A DNA stretch of 64,000 bases from Kalmusia sp. IMI 367209 (Eukaryota; Ascomycota; Dothideomycetes; Pleosporales; Didymosphaeriaceae), in assembly GCA_027946365.1 (NCBI GenBank), contig JAPEUQ010000004.1, positions 2,666,001-2,730,000 of the forward strand, in the 5' to 3' direction. Positions 1 to 11,861 of this stretch are shown here, piece by piece (within the stretch, counting starts at the first letter, position 1; every line of letters begins with the position of its first letter). The translations under genes were made by a program, and so were the position numbers. The notes beneath the pieces are model-generated. The model did no database searches. It saw only the letters and a program-made list of their open reading frames with translations, and was not told the DNA's origin.

Positions 1-9
1 AAGGCGAGC

Positions 10-1682
10 TCACGATAGGACAGTAGGATTGTGGCCGCGATCGAGAATCTCTGATGGTACAGCGCTGCGCGTGCTAAAACGGACTTCGGTGCCAGGATGC
101 TGTTTGAAGATGGGGGCAGTATCGACGGTCGTACGGGTATCGTGGCGTTCGTGCCTGATATTCTTCCCTGGAAGGCCCATCGAAGGAGGTAGGGGTGGGG
201 TGGCGGGCATGCGGGGCGGTAGTGAAGCACTCATGGGTGCTGAACTCTCTCTGAGCCTTTCAACATTCTTTGGCATAGCGGGGACGTCGGGAACGTGATC
301 ATGCTCGTCATCTCCTGAATAGATCGTGGAAGTCGAGGTAAGCCGGAATTGCTCCTTCAACTTCTGAGCTTCAATGCGGTTCGTTTGCTGATTTACCCAA
401 GAGTCGACGGTGCGGAATCGGGGAACCGAAGACCGTGTCGTCATGTAACTCTCACGGCCAGCTTGGTAGGTGCTCGCATCTCGGTTCAAGTCATTGGGTG
501 TCTGTGGCGCGTTTGAGTTCGTCCAGCTAAATCTGCTCATCATGCCGCCAAGTCCTGCCTTGCCAGATATTGATGGTCTGTTGTTAAGAAATTGTTTAAA
601 TGTCGGTGGTGGAGGTAAGGGAGACAATGATCGTTCTTGTGGAACATCCGGATATCTGAGTTCAGAGGCGTCGTCATCGATCGACCTTGTATTTCTGGTA
701 GAAGCACTGCGTCGCAGGTCTTGTTGGCCGAGAATAGGTGACGACGGAGTCGCACTGGGGTCACGCCGGTGCGAGTTGTTACGACGAGGAGGCGGAGACT
801 CGAGAAGAAAGCTCGTTCCATGTGTATCGGCGGAGGGTTTCCTTTGCGCTTGCAGATTGAAGCTAGCAGGCGATCAGTGTCTTGAATAGATTCGTAACAA
901 AGAAGCATCCTCACACATACCTTTCGCTTCGGTTCAGAGCCATGGTTGGCCTTTGTGACGTAAATGAACCTGAACGAGCCATGGCCGCTTGCGGAGGGGT
1001 GACTGTGTTGTTTCTCAGAGAGCCGTAGTCGCTGCTGAATGATTGTTTTGCGTCCCAGTCGCCTTCGAACTTGGGTGGTGGCGGTGGGCCTCGACGAGTG
1101 ACTTGATGCTTGCTCTGCTTGAGAACTTGGGCGAGCGTTAGTCCACGTTTCCGCATTGTGTAGATGGCAAGGAGGATCATGACGATGATGATTGTCGCAC
1201 CTATCACTGTTAGTCTGGGATAGTTTACAAGGTCTTTTCCAACCATACCAATCGATCCAGCCGCAATAAGCAGGTGTTCCGTAGTCTGCGAAATGCCACC
1301 TTTGTGTCCTGGGGGATGATTTGGAGGAGGCGGTGGGATTTCAACGACGACTGTTGCGGTAGGGTCATTATTAGCGAAAGCTCCTGGCGTTGCTTGCGTA
1401 TTCGTCAAAGTGACGGTTAACTGTTCTCGTCAGCGGCGAATACCTTTCGATTCTCCATGACCAGATCCGTACCGGTTGCGGTGGTCCCCTATCGTCATCG
1501 TCATCGTCGTCGTCGTCCCTGATCTGGAGGCGGGTCGGTCGAGATTGCACCTGGGCATCCAGACGGTCGGCAGGCACGGTTGGGGCTGGGATCGATGTGA
1601 CGCGAGAGATGTCCACCTCTTCTCTCCCCACGACGACGTATTTTGACCGCTCCTCCCTCCTCTGAACCCTTGGAACCGGCAT
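10..1682 (-). CDS. Single-pass membrane protein, Ser/Pro-rich tail
   Basis: Hypothetical membrane protein, about 513 aa in three exons: 1682-1473, 1420-921 and 841-10, with phases that fit (introns 52 and 79 nt). The N-terminal part is polar with a run of nine Asp near residues 56-64, then a Pro-rich stretch, then one clear transmembrane segment (VIGATIIIVMILLAIYTM) followed by basic MRKRG, which suggests a cytoplasmic C-terminus. The long tail is Ser/Pro/Arg-rich and probably disordered. I chose ATG 1682 because the open frame further upstream starts with TTG, and exon 2 has no ATG at its start. The first intron (donor GTACGG) is the least certain part; the acceptor of the second is also inferred from phase. 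No enzyme domain is recognised. The gene ends just inside the left edge. Confidence 0.6.
1491..1518 (-). repeat. GAY microsatellite coding for poly-Asp
   Basis: A run of GAT/GAC codons (read on the minus strand) encodes nine consecutive Asp residues in the first exon of the membrane-protein gene. It is a trinucleotide repeat likely to vary in length between strains. Confidence 0.8.
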
Positions 1683-3006
1683 GTTGAATGGTCGGAGGAT
1701 GGGCCGATGAGCCCTCTCAAGCTTCCTGCCGCTCAAAAAGATCCCCAAACAACATCTGAAGGCCGCCCGCTGTCAAGATGATTGCGTCGAATGTAATTGT
1801 ATAGTCCTAAGCCTGCTAGGACCGCTGCCAGAGGGGTAGAAGAGAAGGGAAGGTGAACGAAAGTATGAAGTATTAGCAACAGCAGCCCGGCTGCGGAACG
1901 AAGGACAGACAGGCAAGTCAGCAGCGAGCAGCAAAAGGCTGGGCGAACGCTCGAGACTACATGGTAATGCGACAGGACACAGAGGGATATGAGGAAGCGC
2001 ATGAACGACGCTAGCCATGCGTCGGTTCTGGTCCCGCGTCGGTTTGAGGAGAGCGAGTGCGTGTGGGCACCCCTCCCGGCGCGAAGCAGCGAGATTAGTG
2101 GCTTCAGCGGCAGCCATGTGCCCTCAAGAGGAAAGTTTAGGATCATTTGCTGCTAGTAATTGCCTCGATCGGGGAATAATGGCCCCGCAGGTCTTTCGAG
2201 CAGGGAGCAGGCGCATCAGAAGGTTGAAGGAACCCCTGAAAGCTTGTCTTGGAGCTGTCTCAGGGCAGCGTGGGCGCGTTTCAACATCCGCTTCGGGTCA
2301 AGGTTCGCTAGGCGGGAAGACGCCTCAGGGGTGCGAGAGCTTGGGGAACCATGACGCTATTGGACGCGTCTCAGATCATCATCGCATCGTGGCCAGCTCA
2401 GTTGTGCGATTGTTTTCCTCGAAATGGGTCGAATGGGTCGATGAACGGACAAGAGGCTGACGTGTGAAATGTGGGCGTGGTACGATGGCGAACGCCAGGG
2501 GCCAAGCCACAATTCTCTCGTGGAGACTGCGCCACGCCCTCCCAGCGGCGCCGTGAACATTGGCTCGGGCGGGTTGAGGCCGATGCAAATGCCCAGCGCC
2601 CAGCTGCTTGAGAGGGGTAGTCGAAGGTTTCGCAGAGCACGCCCGAGAACGGGAGGGTTTGTTTCCTGGCCGATCAGAGGGCATGTGAAAGCAAACGCGT
2701 TCGAACAGGAACCGGCCAAGCCGGACAGCGTAGCGTCCCGGGCATGCTTGCGAGAGCGTTGCGAGACTCGAGCCGTGAGCGCCTCGCGTGGACTACAGCG
2801 GTACGCCAGGAAGTCGTCCAGGCCACTGTTCTGAGGCTCGCAGACGGTCCGCCGGGCAGACTGGAGAATGCTTCGTGTCCGGCTGTCGCTGCACCTCTCA
2901 TCGTTGGGGCTGAGCGCAGCTCGAAGATTCGTTCTGGTGCTTCGCCTCCTTCCGTACAGACGATTCTCTTCTTCAGTCAGCAGGTCGGTTCCGAATTGCC
3001 GTAGTG
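1683..3006. other. Intergenic, GC-rich, no supported gene
   Basis: Several overlapping open frames exist on both strands (the longest, 223 aa, at 3028-2357 minus), but they overlap each other in different frames, are Arg/Ser-rich and show no domain. This is typical of stop-poor GC-rich DNA. The stretch holds the divergent promoters of the membrane protein and the glycine-zipper gene. Confidence 0.6.
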
Positions 3007-3012
3007 TATAAA
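3007..3012 (+). promoter_or_regulatory. TATA box-like TATAAA
   Basis: TATAAA lies 175 nt upstream of the ATG at 3187, followed by a C/T-rich leader that ends in CCACAATG, a good fungal start context. Confidence 0.45.
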
Positions 3013-3186
3013 GACGCCGAGGGAACATGGCAATACGATTACGCCCATCCGATATTTAATCCTACGTTCGCACTATCCACCGTGCCTTTCGTCATCCTTC
3101 CAGTGCCCCTCTATACCCCTCCTTCAGCTCACCCACCCACCATCGACACCCCCCTTCATCCTCAACGCCACACATCCACCTCCACA

Positions 3187-3864
3187 ATGTCCGGCCCCTA
3201 CGATCAATACGGCCAGAACCAGCAATACGGACAGCAGTATCCGCCGAACAACCAGTACGGAGCTCCTCCGTACGGATCACCCGCGCCCAGCCAGCAAGGC
3301 TATCCGCCGCCACAGCAGGGTGGTTATGATCAGAATTATCAGCAGTACCCGCCACAACAGCAGGGCCAGGGTTACTATGGCGAGCAGCAGCCGCAGCAGC
3401 AGTACGGAGGTTATGGCCCTCCTGCACACGGCGGCTTCCAAAACGGCCAGCAGTACGACCCGCAGTATAACCAGCAAGGGTGAGTTCTCTACTTCCCCAC
3501 CAAAAGGTTTCGAAACTTGCAACTGACCTGTCACAGTGCCTACGGACAACAGCAATCCTACCCGGGCCAAGCACCCGCGCAACAATTTCCCCAGCAGGGC
3601 GGCTACCCCCAGGACCAGTACCCTCAAGGTCAATACGGCCAGCAACACGGACAGCAGAACTATGGTCCTACCGACCCTAATGCACAGGCCGAGGGCGACC
3701 GAGGACTCATGGGTGCGCTAGGAGGTGGCGCCGCAGGGTACTTTGGTGGCAACAAGGTGGGCGGCCACGGAATCATCGGTGCTATCGCTGGAGCTGTGCT
3801 GGGAAGCAAGCTCGAAGACAAGCACAAGAACAAGAAGCACAACCAACAACATGGCGGCTGGTAA
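3187..3864 (+). CDS. Q/G/Y/P-rich glycine-zipper protein
   Basis: A 206-aa protein in two exons, 3187-3479 and 3537-3864, with a 57-nt intron (GTGAGT...CACAG, phase 2). Residues 1 to about 145 are low-complexity, made of Tyr-Gly-Gln-Gln and Pro-Pro-Gln-Gln type units, as in prion-like or phase-separating proteins. The C-terminal part has a glycine-zipper segment (GALGGGAAGYFGGNKVGGHG then IIGAIAGAVLGSKL) and a Lys/His-rich end. Proteins of this layout are common in filamentous fungi and are usually annotated as glycine-zipper 2TM or hypothetical; their role is not known. The start was chosen because the open frame to the left lacks an ATG. Confidence 0.85.
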
Positions 3865-5462
3865 TGCCTGAGTGAATGGCGGTCTATCTTGTTCATTATG
3901 ATGGCGTTTATTCTCGGTTATGGTATGCTATGACGCCTCCAAAAGGGCACTTTACTATCGATATAATTTGTAACACCCCTCCAATAAACATGTGAAGGCG
4001 ATGCCTAACGTGACTCAAGCCGACAGTTCGCAATCACGATTGCCGACGCCTATGCAGGCGACCGTCTGTTCACTTTCCGTGCGTTCCCTGTGATCACCGC
4101 AACGATACTGAATCGCTTATACGCGAATCGCTAGAACCTGCCGTTTCTCACATTCCCATGGCTCGACCGTAGATGATCGCCAAGTAAAATGAAAGCCCTT
4201 AATTACATTCAATTGTCTCGAAGCGTTATACGACACGCGACTGCGCGCTGCTATCAGTTGAGGCTCAGGCAATGAGGCGGCAAATTGTTTGATCCTCTTC
4301 CACTTCAATATTTCCTTCAAACAACGATGGTTAACGCATGTCTCACCAAAATCGTGTCACCAGTGCAATGCGATTGCTCTGAAGGACATGCACGGTGATG
4401 ATGGGCTTACACCTAGGCTATCAATCATCCTTTCACTTGCCTTGCGACAACAATCCCGCACATAAAAGGTGCCTCGTATCGTTTCCGCTGCATCGAAACA
4501 CTACGCCAATCATGCGCACCGCGGAAAGCGTGCGGAATCTCGACGGGCGATGAAACGCGTCTTGTTTGGAGTGGCGCAGTCCGGTGGCGTAGGCTCACAG
4601 GAAAATGCCCCAAATTTCAGGTAATCACGACTAACTTTACGTACCGACCGAGCTTCGTACATCACCATGTGGTGCGTATACCACTCAGTTCCCGAGAACA
4701 GGGATAGGGGCTCGATGAGTTCGGCTTGTGGGAAACCTGAATGGCCATCCGAGTACAACGGTTGAGGTCGTGCCAAGGATCCTCCAGAGACTGACGCGTT
4801 CTTTAGGCTCTGTTTCGGCGTGGAGACGGTTCATGAATTTCCCGCCTATGAATCGATTTCTCTTGCAAAAGTTCCAAACGAGAACCACGTCCTTGGCCAT
4901 ACAGATAGAAGTGTCGTGCTCGTTGCATACGTACACGACTATTGAGCGTCTGGGGTTTGCGTGTCCTACACCACATCCACCGGCAAAGGATTGCTTCGGA
5001 TAGAGGAATACAGCTGAGATAGATGGCAAGCATTGAGAAGCCGCTTCAAAACAGATCTTAGCCCGGTAGCTATACATGTGTTTACGTATGCACTTTTTGT
5101 TAACAGCGCGTCAATGCTTTGAAAGCATTTGGCGCTGTTTCTCTTTGAGCAGACTGAGGTCTTGCTGCACGCGCAACTACCCGCGAAGTGTAGTTTCAAT
5201 GTTACTTGGTAGACTGTCCTTAGGCACTCGTTTGGAATATTGTTCAATGTCAACACAATCGGTACCCATGTTGTTGATTGGACTAACTATGCTCACACTT
5301 TAATTCTATCACAGAGTACGACACACTGATAAAGGAACGTCCATGGAAAGAAACCCATCGCAGTCGATGCCAACCCTATTCGTCACCTTTCCGTTTTCCA
5401 GTCATCCGTGGACCCTGATGACTCCATTTTCCATCCCTTCTCCTCAATAGAATCAACCCCAC
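3865..5462. other. Intergenic, no supported gene
   Basis: Only short open frames without domain, signal peptide or splice support. The first 120 nt are probably 3' UTR of the glycine-zipper gene. Nothing else is seen. Confidence 0.6.
3983..3988 (+). terminator. Poly(A) signal-like AATAAA
   Basis: AATAAA lies 119 nt after the stop of the glycine-zipper gene, a plausible 3'-end signal. Confidence 0.4.
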
Positions 5463-5835
5463 CTAAGCTTTTGTGCAAGTAAACCCCAAACTAGCCCCCG
5501 GGGCCGAAGGGACGCAACAATAACCGATACCCTCGTCAGCCGTGCAGTCATTGTTGACCGAAAGCGCAGCTACATCACGTGTCAGACATCTCCCTTTTAT
5601 TCTCATGGGTCTCGTGAAAGCGAGGACGATAAGGTAGACAGTGTGAGCTTGCGTATCAACCTCGATACTTACGCGTTTTGCAGGCGAAATTGCCAGTAGT
5701 ACCGAACCTGCAGCATTGTGCAATTTTACCCTGCGCAGCGCACCCGGCGATGCCGCGCCCTTCAATCCCAGGGTTGATGGCCGAGGCAGAGGTAAAGGAA
5801 AGGATGGAGGTGATGAGAGCTAGAGTGAAGAGCAT
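5463..5835 (-). CDS. Small secreted eight-Cys hydrophobin-like protein
   Basis: An 89-aa secreted protein in two exons, 5835-5673 and 5569-5463, with a 103-nt intron (GTAAGT...GATGTAG, phase 1). It begins with a typical signal peptide (about residues 1-19, ending ASA). The mature part of about 70 aa has eight cysteines spaced C-x8-CC-x9-C-x10-C-x8-CC-x12-C, ending three residues later. The order C, CC, C, C, CC, C is the hydrophobin signature, and the fourth Cys is followed by KTP, as in some class II hydrophobins. The loops after the third and fourth Cys are shorter than I know for either class. It could therefore be a minimal class II-like hydrophobin that coats hyphae or spores, or an unrelated disulfide-rich effector. 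The gene structure is well supported; the family call is tentative. Confidence 0.65.
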
Positions 5836-5957
5836 GTTGAGGATTGTGAAGGCTTTTGAAGAGCGGTATGTTTGAACGGATAGCGGTGACAGTGAAGTAG
5901 GCTGCAGAGTTGACTATTGTTTTTGTGATATGGTATTGATGGTGAACTCCATCAGCA

Positions 5958-5963
5958 TTTATA
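5958..5963 (-). promoter_or_regulatory. TATA box-like TATAAA
   Basis: TATAAA on the minus strand about 125 nt upstream of the ATG of the eight-Cys secreted protein. Confidence 0.35.
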
Positions 5964-6374
5964 CTTTCTATCATGGGTGCCATGTCTGGACAAGACCAAG
6001 ACAGTCTCGCAGAGGCTCATAATGTGTGAAGCCATCGCCGTGCTTGTCCTCTCCACACATTTGCTATGTGATCCACATCGACAAGACACGATTATGATTG
6101 GACTCTTCTTCCAAGCCATGTGGATGTTATTTCGAATTCAGCCAATCAAGTAACGTTTCTGTTCATGCGCACTGGTCATTGTATTACAAATCGAAAGACA
6201 ATCGGTATCATGGACTACTGGAAGTTGCTTGTAGATCGACGATTGCCTTTCCTCCACACAATGAGCGGGTTCGACGAACAGTACTTTCGGCTTCACAAAG
6301 CTGTATGCTCTCAGACAAGTCAGTAACACAATTCAAGACTTCCAATCAGTACCGCCGACGATGTTACCGTCGCG

Positions 6375-6779
6375 CTAACGAGAGCCGCCTGATTCGAGTA
6401 CAAAAACGATGAAATTGCGACCTATGGCAAGACTTGTGGACAGGTGTTTCATCGTTGACAAAGAACGTGAGTGGTTCCTCTGACATTTAAAGGAAGGATT
6501 GGCTGAAAGCCATATGAAGTAGTCGTCGCCACCGAAGATGGTATGACTATCAGCCGCATGCCAATAACGCCCTACAACACTACCATATTTCGTCAGCCAG
6601 TACTTCGTAATACAATACATCAATGTTTCACCATATCTGGAAGGACCGTAAGCCCGAACAAGACATCCATCGGCATACGTTGTGGAGATCACTAATGTAA
6701 ATGAAATATTAGTTGTCTTGCCTCTAACGAGCGGGCGTATACCTGGAGGTGGCACATAAACACCGAAGATGAGTAGCAT
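6375..6779 (-). CDS. Doubtful hypothetical ORF, 134 aa
   Basis: Open frame from ATG 6779 with a hydrophobic start (MLLIFGVYVPPP) and a fairly protein-like aromatic stretch in the middle. No family is recognised and no clear splice signals or start context support it. It may be a degraded gene or chance. Confidence 0.2.
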   Translation of the reverse strand: MLLIFGVYVPPPGIRPLVRGKTTNISFTLVISTTYADGCLVRAYGPSRYGETLMYCITKYWLTKYGSVVGRYWHAADSHTIFGGDDYFIWLSANPSFKCQRNHSRSLSTMKHLSTSLAIGRNFIVFVLESGGSR

Positions 6780-7135
6780 GGACACCACCTCCTTGTACTT
6801 ATCATCAGAGATTGTCGACAAATGAACCTACCTCCCGCCGCTCATATGATGCCGCATGGCATAGTCGCGATGTCGCTTGATCAGAAAAGTGGGAAATTTG
6901 GAGATCACAATAGTCTTGATAACATCTTTCTATTGTTTTTTTCATATTCGATGATGAGTGCTGCCTAGAGGGGCTGTATCCTCGTTATTTTACGGGATTG
7001 GATCACCGCAACGCCGCCTTAATATACAATGACTTGGCTGATCTATAGTGTTCATCGGTTTGTGTAAACACCTCTAGAGCTAGCAGATCGTACACGAGAT
7101 CAAGATGACCCACCGCTCGTCCCAATCAAACGGGA

Positions 7136-7970
7136 TCACTTCAACTCCGACCTCTCTATCCTTGCACACGCAAAGCCACAGTGCAGCACTCTCTTCTATG
7201 TCGGGTTAGTATCTTTCTGATAATCATGTTACAATGACTACACTCACCCTTTGCTGTACTCCTTTTCCAGCTGGACATCTCCAATCATCCCCGCCTTCGT
7301 ACCACTCCACGTCCTCGCACCAACCCGCCTCTTCATCTTCCACCTTCGTTTCTTCTGACCACTGAGCTTCACCGTGAGCGAAGCTGAGACCACCATCAAC
7401 ACCCTCCACGATCGTGAGAGTACGGCTATCAACCAAGCTCGCAACGTCCAAGGGGTTGTGGTGTAGACGTTGATAGCTGTTGTACTCTGCAATTGGTCTC
7501 TGTTGCCGTAGGTCCGCAGCTATAGTACTATCGGGCGCGTAGACTGTATTAATTTGCAGGTAATTGACCAGCTGACCCGAAGTGGAAGCCGGAGTGCAGA
7601 CTTGGACTTGGTAGACCGTGAAGGTGCATACCCCTGTATTTGCTCGACGCGATGCTACGTAGCGACGTTGGGCGGGACTTGGACTTGACTTTGCTGGCTC
7701 CGGATCCGGTTGTTGAAGATGGCTTGGATCTGCGCGACCAAAGGGAGATGGAGCTTCGCCTGGAGGCTGTGCTTGGTGCCTGGGTAGAGCTTGAGGTTGA
7801 GTCTGGCTTTGAGACGATTGAACTTGGCGCCCTAGTTGAACTTGAGACTGAGCGAGGCCGGGAGATGGTGCTCCGTGCTGGAGAAGAGGTTCGGCTGTGC
7901 AAAGACCGGCTGCTGCGTACAGGGAGAGGAAGCTCCAGGTCGCGAAGAGGGACGACGATCTTTGCTTCAT
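7136..7970 (-). CDS. Secreted six-Cys protein with Q/P-rich insert
   Basis: A 260-aa protein in two exons, 7970-7248 and 7195-7136, with a 52-nt intron (GTGAGT, CTAAC branch site, CATAG; phase 0). Residues 1 to about 26 form a signal peptide. Residues 27 to about 105 are Gln/Pro/Ser-rich and low complexity. The C-terminal domain has six Cys: C-x9-C near CTFTVYQVQVC, C-x13-C, and HCGFAC (C-x3-C) near the end, encoded by the second exon. This cysteine plan and the position of the last intron match the tandem pair at 43.1-44.9 kb, so I treat it as the same family. Function is unknown; secreted and apoplastic effector-like or cell-wall roles are possible. A longer frame overlaps it on the same strand (see findings). 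Confidence 0.75.
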
Positions 7971-9071
7971 CTTTCGTCACCTTGACGATAGAATAGAAAA
8001 CGTATGCTAAAAATACAAGGGCATAGAATTCAAGAATGAAAGAATGCATTTCGAAGGGGGGCGAGGCCGGCTCGCTGATATATTGAAAAGAAAAGAATGA
8101 CGAAGGGAAAGAAGACTGCGAGCACTGCTGCGCCGTATGTTCTAAGCGCTCGGTGTCGTGATGAGCGTTGGAAGCTGCTATTTCAAAGACAGATGCGAGA
8201 TGCGCCGCGGCGTGGTTGCCGCGTAGTGTTTCACGATGGGGGCGATCAGGCGGAGCGGGTGCGGGTAAATTGCGCGTGCGGCTCAGTAGGCGCGTAAACG
8301 GTGGTGACCGCGACGAAGAAAAATTGCTTCCAGGCAGGGTGAGTAAAATCAATGATTATTTGAAGAAAGAAGTGGTCGGGATTGGGAATGTTGGTGGATG
8401 GGGATACAAGGCGTTGGTGCATTCCAACGATGCTTATCTTGCTTTCGGCTGTTGGATGAGACGGACTTCTGGCCTAGGACGGTGTTTCAGGATGCACACC
8501 TCAGCTTCAGGCGCCTCGTTCGCGTGCGCAATACGAGCGGGGCCTTTGCAGCCCCTCGTTGTTTCACAGAAGTCTTAATGGTTCCCATCGACAATTTTAC
8601 TCAATGGCCAACGTAAGCGAACTTGTAAAGCTCATTCTGCCCACGCAATGCGCTCTGCCGTCACGATGCTCAAGTGTCGAAGCGTGGGTAGGTATTGCGC
8701 TTGTGATATCTATACTCCAATCGCGGAAATTAGCAAGCAAAGAGCACGCCAAATTCGAGGATTAGCCCTGGGTCTCGGAGGTTTGTGTGGGGTCCGATTG
8801 ACGTCGGGCTTAGATGTGGGTGACTTGTGCGCGCTACTCTTGGCGAACAAGTGGAGTGTAGGGGAGGGTTATGCGTAGCTCGCGCAGAAAATCGTGCATT
8901 TTTTTTCTCCAGATTCTTTGTTAAAAATTCTTTGACCACCAGGGAGAACAAAGCAAGGGATGGGAGTGCATAATTGTGTTAAAAACTTAAACATGCCAGT
9001 AATTACATGCAGCCAAACAATGTCATGTCCAGCGAAGAAATGCAGTTGTCGAGTCTACGTCCTTCATTCGT
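7971..9071. other. Intergenic, no independent gene supported
   Basis: Contains the upstream part of an open frame (ATG 8049) that overlaps the six-Cys gene in another frame, plus short frames without support. A T-rich tract lies near 8899-8907. Confidence 0.5.
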
Positions 9072-9910
9072 TTAACCAGTCCATACTTTAGGACCAGGAG
9101 GAGTATAAGTGTCAGCCTTGCTCATGTATGTGTCAACAGTGATTCCGGGATCGGACTGGGGAGCGTATCCGGGGATGGTGGCAAGGGAGTCACCGCTGGG
9201 CTGGCCGGAGCCGCTGCCAGTAACCTGGAGCTGAGCGCACTCAGCATAGAACTGAGGGGTGTTGGCTTGATGGAGAGCAAGTAGCTCGTGGCGGATCAAG
9301 TAGTTGCCGGGTGCCAGAGAACTGGGGATTGTGGACTCCCAGTAAAGGTTCTTCAGTACATCGTTTGTGCCCCAGGCAGTGCCAGAGAGAGGGGGAGCGG
9401 TCATGCCCTTCTGGTCGATCTGTATAATGTCAGTCTCCAGCCTTTCAAAAAGAGCAAATCTACATCGAGACCATCGTCCTAACTTACCTTGAACCATTTC
9501 TTACCCGATCCGTCGCACGACTTGAAGTCACCAGCGCACTTGTACATCCAAACCATGACGGGACCCTGAGCGTGGGTCCATTGTTTCCAGATCGCCTTGA
9601 CTTTGCCGCCGGCCTTGACCGGAGCACTAAGGTCTGCGGAGGTACCGCCGTTGCACATGACCTTCTTGTCGGTGACCGTCATGGTGGGGTTGTAATCGGG
9701 CCACTGGCGCTGGATGGTCTTGGGGCTGGTAGCCGGTGCGAAGCCTTCGTAGCTAGTCAAGGTATCAGTCCGTTGTATCAAAGATGATGAAACTAAGACA
9801 TCTCACCCAGGGTAAGTTGTGCCATCGATCACGTAGCTAGTGACAGCTCCATGGGCGGAAGCCTGAGCGGCGAGGAGAGCCACAGCAGTGACGGCGCTGG
9901 AGAACAACAT
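9072..9910 (-). CDS. AA9 lytic polysaccharide monooxygenase
   Basis: A copper-dependent LPMO (formerly GH61) that oxidatively cleaves cellulose or related beta-glucans outside the cell. 238 aa in three exons: 9910-9807, 9752-9488 and 9419-9072, with introns of 54 and 68 nt and matching phases. A signal peptide of 19 residues ends exactly before His20 (ASA/HGAVTSY), which becomes the N-terminal copper ligand. The second His of the histidine brace lies in RHELLALH, and the axial Tyr region is QFYAECAQLQV. No carbohydrate-binding module or linker follows the catalytic domain; the short tail ends GPKVWTG. All key residues are present, so it should be active. A TATA-like box lies 75 nt upstream. 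Confidence 0.95.
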
Positions 9911-11861
9911 TTTGAATGTAATGTACGGAACACTGAAGAATACGAGACGGCACGACTACGAAGACAGTGCGCGATCACTTACCCTTTATACTCCCTTCAC
10001 TCTATCTCCTGGTCCACACTGCTCATGGTAATACTTTATTGCCACCCAACTCCCTGTCATGTGCGCGAGACAGCCTAGAGCGCGATTTTGGTGCGGATTC
10101 GCAGATAGATGCGATAGTGGTTAGAAATTGAAAGTTCGTATACAGACATCGCGATCCCGGGCCGGAGGGTCCTAGATGGTTGGATGCTCCACAAGGTGCG
10201 CGTGATGGTTGGTTGGAGTCGGTGTATTACCGGTAATCAACATGCCGAACTGATTTAGACCGGATGGTCAAGCTTTGCTGCACCCCAGATGCTTAATTTG
10301 GGGTTCATATAGCCTCATGCGGCATGACCGAATGACGAAGAGGTCTATATTTGAGGGTGGGATGGGTTGGATAAGCGGAGCAATCTGGACAATAAAACAA
10401 AAACCTCATTTGGTGAAGATAGAAATGAATAGAGTGAGAAAAATAGTTCTGGTGCGTTGCGACTGCTGTGGTGTTGGGCTGGGAGAGATCCGGGTATATT
10501 CGCTGAAAGGAGCGATACTTGTTTTGAAACGGAAAGGGACGAAGATCGCGCCGAGTCTGGCAGTGTAGATCAATGAGGCTCCAAGGCAAGAGAGGATCTA
10601 CATAGTGTATTCTTGCAACGCTGAGATGTGTAGTAAGGCCAAAGCTGACAGTACGAGTTTGTGGAGTTCCTACAAATGAGATGGCCGCTAAACTAAGGAA
10701 AGCTAGCGAGAATCCACGCCATTTCTTTCCGTGTTCCCACGCGAACTGCCATGAAGGCGCTCTTCTCACGGTGCAATCCAACAAGCCGACTCGTATCGCG
10801 TGTTTCCTGGCTCAACTTGGTTTCTTCGCATCCGCCGTCCGAACTTATTGTGAAGGAGATTTGCCTCACTGTTGAGTGTGCTCAAGGTGTAAACACTGTA
10901 GCCAAACCCTTGAATGCTTAATGGATGACCTCACATATTGTAGAGCTTCTTACTACCATTTATACTGTACGAATGGCGAAGACGGACTCAGGGGTGTTGC
11001 GATCGCGGTGAAATGTTTGAATTATCTTTCGGTCTTGGAATAGGCTATGGACGAGAAGCGAAGTATTTTGAAAATGAAAGAATTCAGGGATGTACAACCA
11101 GACATTGCATCAGCATCGAGGACATCAGCTACGCTTCTATCTTTGTGTGCGAATGGTGACTTTTTGCGACGGATCTCGACTTCGCTGTTGCTTTGTCATC
11201 CAGCTATTTCTGTTGATTGGCCGATCATCTTGCTTGGACCACATTTCACGGACCAAAGGGCTAGATTGCTGGCACCACATCTGTCAGACACATGGCACTA
11301 TGATTTCGCAGGCACCCTCACTGAAGCATCGATTCTCCATTTCCGAAGTACAGACCCAATCATAGCCGTTTCAGAGTCATTCGCGCTGGGAGCTCCGAGC
11401 TGCATGCTCAGCCTCATGGAGGGCAGTTAAGCGCCACTCTAGCCATCCTGAACAACGGCTTCTTCTCTTCCGTTTGCGCCCCAAACAGAACGAACTTGGG
11501 CGAACGAATCGTAATCCTCCTTTACGTCGAATGGCTGTTTCTTTGTGTTGTGCATCCCCCTAATCGGGGATGCTATGGCTTCCATGCTCACTTCCGCACT
11601 ACGCTCAAGCCCGGATTAGAAATTCCCGTGCGGCGCAAACTGCAACTTCTTCGACAATACCAAAATAAATTTGCTTAGGACTGGCTTATTATGGCGTTCG
11701 ACTTTCCTGGTCCAAACGGAAGTATTGTGCGAGTGAAATACAAATAGAACCTCGACTTCCATATGGTAATGCTCCTCGATTAGCCTCGCCCTCGGATCTC
11801 AACTTCGATCTTATTAGTCCTTCCATCGCATTTTGCTTTCTCCTTGCTGCTCTCGTCTAAG
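9911..11861. other. Intergenic, no supported gene
   Basis: Divergent promoter region of the AA9 and cupredoxin genes. Open frames at 10305-10784 (minus, no ATG at its start) and 11047-11430 (plus, 127 aa) have no domain or splice support and are left out. Confidence 0.55.
9985..9990 (-). promoter_or_regulatory. TATA box-like TATAAA
   Basis: TATAAA on the minus strand, 75 nt upstream of the AA9 start codon. Confidence 0.45.

Larger units (their letters stand above)
5836..7135. other. Intergenic with one doubtful ORF
   Basis: Promoter side of the eight-Cys gene and 3' side of the six-Cys secreted gene. It holds a doubtful minus-strand open frame listed separately. Nothing else is supported. 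Confidence 0.5.

Noticed and set aside
2357..3028. 223-aa minus-strand frame with an ATG
   Set aside because: Lies in GC-rich DNA with equally long frames on the other strand, is Arg/Ser-rich, has no domain or splice context, and overlaps the promoter of the glycine-zipper gene.
11047..11430. 127-aa plus-strand frame before the cupredoxin gene
   Set aside because: No signal peptide, family or intron support; a second frame overlaps it.
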